In this document: positions 60,171-64,000 of the stretch, one piece after another
Layout of the letters: each line of letters begins with the position of its first letter
How positions within the stretch are numbered: position 1 is the stretch's first letter
Source of the DNA: AC-56 sp963798705
GTDB taxonomy: Bacteria; Actinomycetota; Thermoleophilia; Solirubrobacterales; 70-9
Length of the DNA stretch: 64,000 nt
Assembly (NCBI GenBank): GCA_963798705.1
Contig: CAWCTW010000005.1
Location: forward strand, 1,674,001-1,738,000
Reading direction: 5' to 3'
The notes under the pieces: generated by a model
Told to the model about the DNA's origin: nothing
Seen by the model: the letters and a program-made list of their open reading frames with translations, nothing else
The model's database searches: none
Translations under genes and position numbers: made by a program

Positions 60171-61272
60171 AGACACTTGCGTGCTCACGCTCCCACGCGG
60201 CGTACTCGTCGGTGAAGTAGTGCAGCCGGATCTTCTTGAACTCGGTCGACGAGTAGAGCACCGCCCTGTCGTCGCCGTGGAGGTCGTGGGCGTCGGCGAT
60301 GTGGTCGAGGATCGCGTCGCACTCCTCCTTCGAGCGCCCGTGAGCCATCGTGAACACCGAGTACGGCCAGTCCGCGTAGGTCGGCCGCTGGTAGCAGTGC
60401 GAGATCCCGCGAACGGCGGCCATCTGCCTCCCGACCTCGATGACGTGGTCCTCCGGCACGCGCCAGACGCCCATCCCGTTGGCCGAGAACCCCGCCCGGC
60501 GGTGGAAGAGAATCGCCGCGACGCGGCGCAGGATCTTGCGCTCGACCATCCCCTCGAGGTGGGCGAGGAGCTCGTCGACGCTCATCCCAACCTCCCCGGC
60601 CGCCGCGTCGTAGGGGCGATCGACGACCGCCATCGGTCCCTGGAGGGCCCGGATGACCGCCACGTCGACATCGTCGTAGGGCTGCGCTTCGAGCTCGCGA
60701 GGGGGCGTCGCTTCCACGGCCGTGGCCAGCGCCTCGGTCCCCTGCTCCATCTCGAGGTTCATGTTGATCTTGAAGAGGGTCAGCGTCGGGAGCTGGCGGA
60801 GCGACTCGGCGCCGGTCTCCTCTTGCAGGACCCTGAGCGTGCCCTGGAGCCCGAGCGTGGAGTCCGGTGGGGTCGCGATCGTGAACCACAGGTTGAACTC
60901 GTGCGTGCGCAGGTAGTTGTGCGAGACGCCCGGATGCGAGTTGATGATCCCGGCCGCTCGGTGCGGATTCGCCGCATCCACCTTGGCCGCCACCAGCATC
61001 GACGCGTAGCCGAGCGCGCGGGTGTCGAAGATGGGCGTGATCTCGCGGATGATGCGCTCGTCGACCAGCCGCTGGGCGCGCGCCTTCACCTCGGCGACGG
61101 GCAGCTCGGCGGACTCCGCAACCGCCGCGAAGGGCTCCGGGACGAGCGGGAAGCTCGACTGGAGCAGGTTCATAAGCTGCTTGTCGGCCTCGTCGAGCGC
61201 GACGGCCGCGCCGCCCTTGCGCGAGCGAACCTTGGGGCGAGGCTGCCTGCGCGCCGCGTCAGCCGGGGTCAC
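60169..61272 (-). CDS. fused AhbA/AhbB-like siroheme decarboxylase or Lrp/AsnC-type protein
   Basis: 367 residues in two homologous Lrp/AsnC-like halves. Half 1: LDEADKQLMNLLQSSFPLVP (winged helix) and NYLRTHEFNLWFTIATPPDS. Half 2: VDVAVIRALQGPMAVVDRPY, then HCYQRPTYADWPYSVFTMAH. The (R/H)xHxFNLWFT and CYxRPxYxxWPYxxFTMxHG phrases are the marks of AhbA and AhbB/NirDLGH siroheme decarboxylases rather than amino-acid regulators. GTG 61272 overlaps the hemB stop (GTGA). Siroheme decarboxylation or heme-responsive regulation are both possible. Confidence 0.82.
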   Translation of the reverse strand: MTPADAARRQPRPKVRSRKGGAAVALDEADKQLMNLLQSSFPLVPEPFAAVAESAELPVAEVKARAQRLVDERIIREITPIFDTRALGYASMLVAAKVDAANPHRAAGIINSHPGVSHNYLRTHEFNLWFTIATPPDSTLGLQGTLRVLQEETGAESLRQLPTLTLFKINMNLEMEQGTEALATAVEATPPRELEAQPYDDVDVAVIRALQGPMAVVDRPYDAAAGEVGMSVDELLAHLEGMVERKILRRVAAILFHRRAGFSANGMGVWRVPEDHVIEVGRQMAAVRGISHCYQRPTYADWPYSVFTMAHGRSKEECDAILDHIADAHDLHGDDRAVLYSSTEFKKIRLHYFTDEYAAWEREHASV

Positions 61273-62237
61273 AGCCAAGCCGCCGCGTCCTTCGCGTAGT
61301 AGGTGAAGACGAGGTCCGCCCCCGCCCTGCGGATCGAGGTCAGCGTCTCGAGCACGGCGCGCTCCTCGTCGATCCAGCCATTCCGCGCCGCGGCCTTCAC
61401 CATCGCGTACTCACCGGAGACGTGGAAGGCCGCGACGGGTGCCCCGGTCGAGTCCTTGACCCGGCGAATCACGTCGAGGAACGGCGTCGCGGGCTTCACC
61501 ATCAGGACGTCGGCGCCCTCCGCCAGGTCCAGCTCGGCCTCGCGCACGCCCTCGAGGGCGTTGGCCGGATCCATCTGGTAGCCGCGGCGATCGCCGAACT
61601 CGGGCGTCGACTCGGCGGCCTCCCGGAACGGGCCGTAGAAGGCGGAGGCGTACTTGGCGCTATAGGCGATGATCGGCACGTTCGAGTGGCCCTCGTCGTC
61701 GAGCTGCGTCCGAATGGCGCCCACCCGCCCGTCCATCATGTCGCTGGGCGCGATCACGTCGGCTCCCGCATCCGCATGTGAGATCGCCGTCTTGGCCAGG
61801 AGCTCGAGAGTGATGTCGTTGTCGACCTCGCCCTCGCGAACGACGCCGCAGTGCCCGTGGGAGGTGTATTCGCACAGGCAGACGTCGGTGATCACGGTCA
61901 GGTCCGGATGCGCGTCCTTCAGCGCACGAACGCCGAGCTGCACGACCCCCTCGGGATCGTAGGCGCCCGAGCCGGCCTCGTCCTTCTCGCTCGGAATTCC
62001 GAACAGGACGACGGCCGTGACCCCCGCGGCCTGAAGCTCGGTGGCCTCGGCGACCAGCTCCGAGATGGAGAGTCGCTCGACGCCGGGCATCGACGGCACC
62101 TCCTCGCGCACGGCCTCGCCGGCGACCACGAAGAGCGGCTGCACCAGGTGCTTGGCCGAGAGCTCGGTTTCGCGTACCAGGTCGCGCAGCGCCTTCGTGC
62201 GGCGCATGCGGCGCATGCGAGTGGCGGGAAAGCTCAC
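61269..62237 (-). CDS. hemB: porphobilinogen synthase
   Basis: 322 residues. MRRTKALRDLVRETELSAKH and HLVQPLFVV are the family start. The metal site CLCEYTSHGHCGV carries the three Cys of the zinc type. Active-site lysines lie in PIIAYSAKYASAFYGPF and VLMVKPATPFLD, and RGYQMDPAN and AFHVSGEYAM are present. It condenses two 5-aminolevulinates to porphobilinogen. GTG 62237 is the only start consistent with the family N-terminus. Confidence 0.96.
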   Translation of the reverse strand: MSFPATRMRRMRRTKALRDLVRETELSAKHLVQPLFVVAGEAVREEVPSMPGVERLSISELVAEATELQAAGVTAVVLFGIPSEKDEAGSGAYDPEGVVQLGVRALKDAHPDLTVITDVCLCEYTSHGHCGVVREGEVDNDITLELLAKTAISHADAGADVIAPSDMMDGRVGAIRTQLDDEGHSNVPIIAYSAKYASAFYGPFREAAESTPEFGDRRGYQMDPANALEGVREAELDLAEGADVLMVKPATPFLDVIRRVKDSTGAPVAAFHVSGEYAMVKAAARNGWIDEERAVLETLTSIRRAGADLVFTYYAKDAAAWL

Positions 62238-62467
62238 CCGCCTGATTCTAGGATGGGCTGGGGGGGCGCGGGTCCCCGCCGCCCTCCCAAGCTCGACCGT
62301 TGCGTGGCGCGGCCGTTTGCGGGCCGGGTAGGGAGCGATGCAGCGACCCGTGCCGGTCAAGCGAATCCGGTCCCGGAAGCCGGGAGCGGATTGACTTGAC
62401 CCGGGCCCCACCTCAGCGGGGATGACGCCACGACGCTGCCTACTTGCGCCGTTGCTCGGACCTCGGG

Positions 62468-63817
62468 CTACGCGAAGCGGCGCAGGGCGAGCCGGGCGAG
62501 CACCGCGTATGCCGCCGTGAGGATCGCCAGGTGCAGGATCGGCAGGCCGAGGCTCGGGCCGGCCGCCTCGAGCCCTCCGGACATCGCGTCGAGGGCGGCG
62601 TCGAACGGAAACAGCGCCCGCACGAACTCGATCACGTCGTAGAGCGCGGGGCTCACCGTGCCGGACTCCACCAGGGAGACGAACGCGACCGGCAGGGAGA
62701 TCATGAAGGCGAGCAGCGAGCTGGCGCGCACCTCCCTGGCCGCCGCCCCGATCGCGGCGCCGAACGCGGCAAACGCCGCGCCGCCGGCGACGATCGCCAG
62801 CAGGATCAGCGGGAACCGCCCCCAGTCGATGTGGACGAAGAGAGACAGCCCGGCGAGCATCACCAGGGTCACGATGATCGAGAGGGCCACCCCGAGCCCG
62901 ACCTTCTCCGCCAGGAGGCTCCCCTTGGCTACCAGCCCACGCGTGAGGCGGGCGAACGCGTTCTCCTCGCGCTCGAGGGCCAGCGATCCGGCAACCAGCA
63001 GCACGGTGACGAACATCAGCGTCACCGTGGCCGCCACGGCGATCGCGAAGGCGTCGAGGCTCGGCGGTGATCCCGACACGACCTCCTTGTCGACGTCGAT
63101 CGGGTGGGCGATCGACGAGAGGAGCGGGTTGGCGAGGTCCAGGTTCTCCCGCGCGAGCCTTGCGAAGGTGATCACGCGCTGGAGCGCGGCGGCGTCGGCG
63201 CTGCCCTTCGGAAGCCGCGGCTTGATCGACTCGAGGATGCGCTGTGTGTTCTCGAGGCCCAGGACGTCGAGCGTCTGTCCCAGGAGATCGAGGCTGCCGC
63301 CGCGCAGCAGCAGGGTGAGGTAGTTGGCGGCGAGCCGGCTGACCTTCTTCGAGAGCTTCAGGTTCGCCTGGTTGATGAGCGTGTTGATCCGGTCGTCCAC
63401 CAGGTTGGCCTTGACCGGGTCCTCCTCGTTGACGAGGACGCGCACCGTGGGCTGGGACGGGTTCAGCGAGGCGAGGGACTCGAGCTTGGTGATGAAGTCC
63501 TTGGGCAGGATGAGCGCGGCCAGCACGTTTCCCGACTCCACCATCTGGCGTGCCTCGTCCTCGCTCGACACGTCGATGCAGTCGATGCGCGAGCAGAGCT
63601 CCCCGCGCGCGCCCGTGATGTCCAGCTGGTTGCCGCCGATCGTCAGCGGAGTGCCCTCGGGGATCTCGTTGAGGAACGCAACCCGAGGCTTGGTTGGCCC
63701 GCGCGACAGCGCGAAGCCGATCAGCACCGCGATGACGATCGGATAGATGATCAGGAGCGCCGTGAGCAACGGCGATCGGCGCAGGATCTGGAGGTCCTTG
63801 ACGAACAGCCAGCGCAT
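62468..63817 (-). CDS. ABC-2 type exporter permease
   Basis: 449 residues. One N-terminal helix (PLLTALLIIYPIVIAVLIGF), a large extracytoplasmic region of about 210 residues (residues 45-255, with LCSRIDCIDVSSEDEARQMV and Cys residues), then five C-terminal helices ending AYAVLARLALRRFA. This is the ABC-2/Ytrhe-like exporter permease plan. The cargo is unknown. It follows the ABC ATPase at the right edge by 26 bp. Confidence 0.86.
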   Translation of the reverse strand: MRWLFVKDLQILRRSPLLTALLIIYPIVIAVLIGFALSRGPTKPRVAFLNEIPEGTPLTIGGNQLDITGARGELCSRIDCIDVSSEDEARQMVESGNVLAALILPKDFITKLESLASLNPSQPTVRVLVNEEDPVKANLVDDRINTLINQANLKLSKKVSRLAANYLTLLLRGGSLDLLGQTLDVLGLENTQRILESIKPRLPKGSADAAALQRVITFARLARENLDLANPLLSSIAHPIDVDKEVVSGSPPSLDAFAIAVAATVTLMFVTVLLVAGSLALEREENAFARLTRGLVAKGSLLAEKVGLGVALSIIVTLVMLAGLSLFVHIDWGRFPLILLAIVAGGAAFAAFGAAIGAAAREVRASSLLAFMISLPVAFVSLVESGTVSPALYDVIEFVRALFPFDAALDAMSGGLEAAGPSLGLPILHLAILTAAYAVLARLALRRFA

Positions 63818-63843
63818 CGCTCAACCGTCCACGGCGCTTCGCA

Positions 63844-64000
63844 TCAGTGGCCCCGCTCGCGCAGGAAGGCGACGAACGCCTGCTCGAAGTCGCGAGCCCC
63901 GGACTCGGGAACCGCGGCGTGCAGCTCGGGCGGCGTGCCGTCGAACAGGTTCTCCCCGTCCGCCAGGACCAGCAGCCGGCCGCCGTACCGCTCGGCCTCG
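63844..64000 (-). CDS. ABC transporter ATP-binding protein (3' end only)
   Basis: The last 52 codons before TGA 63844 read EAERYGGRLLVLADGENLFD, GTPPELHAA and an acidic-basic tail DFEQAFVAFLRERGH. The RLxVLADGENLFDGTPxEL phrase is the C-terminal D-loop-to-tail part of drug/Na-type ABC ATPases. The catalytic domain lies beyond the window. It likely pairs with the permease at 62468. Confidence 0.75.
   Translation of the reverse strand, partial: EAERYGGRLLVLADGENLFDGTPPELHAAVPESGARDFEQAFVAFLRERGH

Noticed and set aside
62238..62467. Gap between hemB and the ABC permease examined for RNA genes or a riboswitch
   Set aside because: No tRNA-like, cobalamin- or heme-type leader pattern was recognisable; only a weak GC-rich dyad.

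Overview
The window is a high-GC, densely packed chromosomal segment. I read it as an actinobacterium of the deep-branching Thermoleophilia/Solirubrobacterales type. The evidence is the codon bias, F420-type LLM oxidoreductase, menaquinone genes, a Bacillus-like split cytochrome b/c complex, a mycobacterial-type dCTP deaminase, SHOCT/DUF6325/DUF7144 small stress proteins and WYL, DtxR and TetR regulators. Taxonomy is inference; there is no rRNA here. Stop/start overlaps of the ATGA, GTGA or TTGA kind are very common, so many neighbours look translationally coupled.

Layout. 0-3.3 kb: sugar and cell-envelope genes (DUF2064 and GT2 glycosyltransferases, a polytopic membrane protein, a dTDP-rhamnose-4-epimerase-like SDR). 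3.4-14.1 kb: a looser stress and accessory region with a VOC protein and divergent WYL regulator, CMD protein, DUF7144 protein, large coiled-coil membrane protein, a decayed SDR pseudogene, a MalT-like LuxR regulator with no normal start codon, a broken membrane-protein gene, SHOCT and DUF6325 proteins and glutamate decarboxylase. 14.1-17.4 kb: a 0.4 kb stretch without a recognisable gene, two exported proteins of unknown function and tRNA-Phe. 17.5-22.1 kb: LOG-like protein, a divergent dihydropteroate synthase coupled to a MrfA-like helicase, HAD phosphatase. 22.2-29.2 kb: benzoylformate-decarboxylase-like ThDP enzyme, SDR, DtxR regulator, aminotransferase, succinyl-CoA synthetase. 29.3-37.4 kb: HAD, sulfotransferase, RpiB-like and RibD-C proteins, UDP-sugar dehydrogenase, acyl-CoA ligase, a 51-bp tandem repeat and a ParB-like protein. 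37.5-41.9 kb: a complete trehalose/maltose-type ABC importer. 41.9-46.2 kb: nucleotidyltransferase, LLM oxidoreductase, asparagine-synthase-like protein, UspA, tRNA-Lys. 46.3-53.3 kb: Tat export genes, dCTP deaminase interrupted in frame by a LAGLIDADG intein, a zinc-ribbon protein, and a MarR/TetR fusion regulator divergent from a nitrilase-family enzyme.

53.3-62.2 kb is a long minus-strand block for respiration: hemB, a fused AhbA/AhbB-like protein, hemL, an acyl-ACP thioesterase-like protein, an unknown helical protein, qcrA-qcrB-qcrC, menG/ubiE and a polyprenyl diphosphate synthase. It joins tetrapyrrole supply, menaquinone assembly and the menaquinol:cytochrome c reductase. The right edge holds an ABC-2 exporter permease and the end of its ATPase.

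The strongest unusual items are the dCTP deaminase intein (with an apparent extra helix-turn-helix region and atypical junction residues), the fused siroheme-decarboxylase-like protein inside a heme operon, the altered loop of the dihydropteroate synthase, the His-to-Tyr change in the ThDP decarboxylase, the MarR-TetR fusion with an 11-bp triple repeat in its divergent promoter, and the dispersed 51-bp repeat. I found no CRISPR array, insertion sequence, prophage or recognisable defence system.
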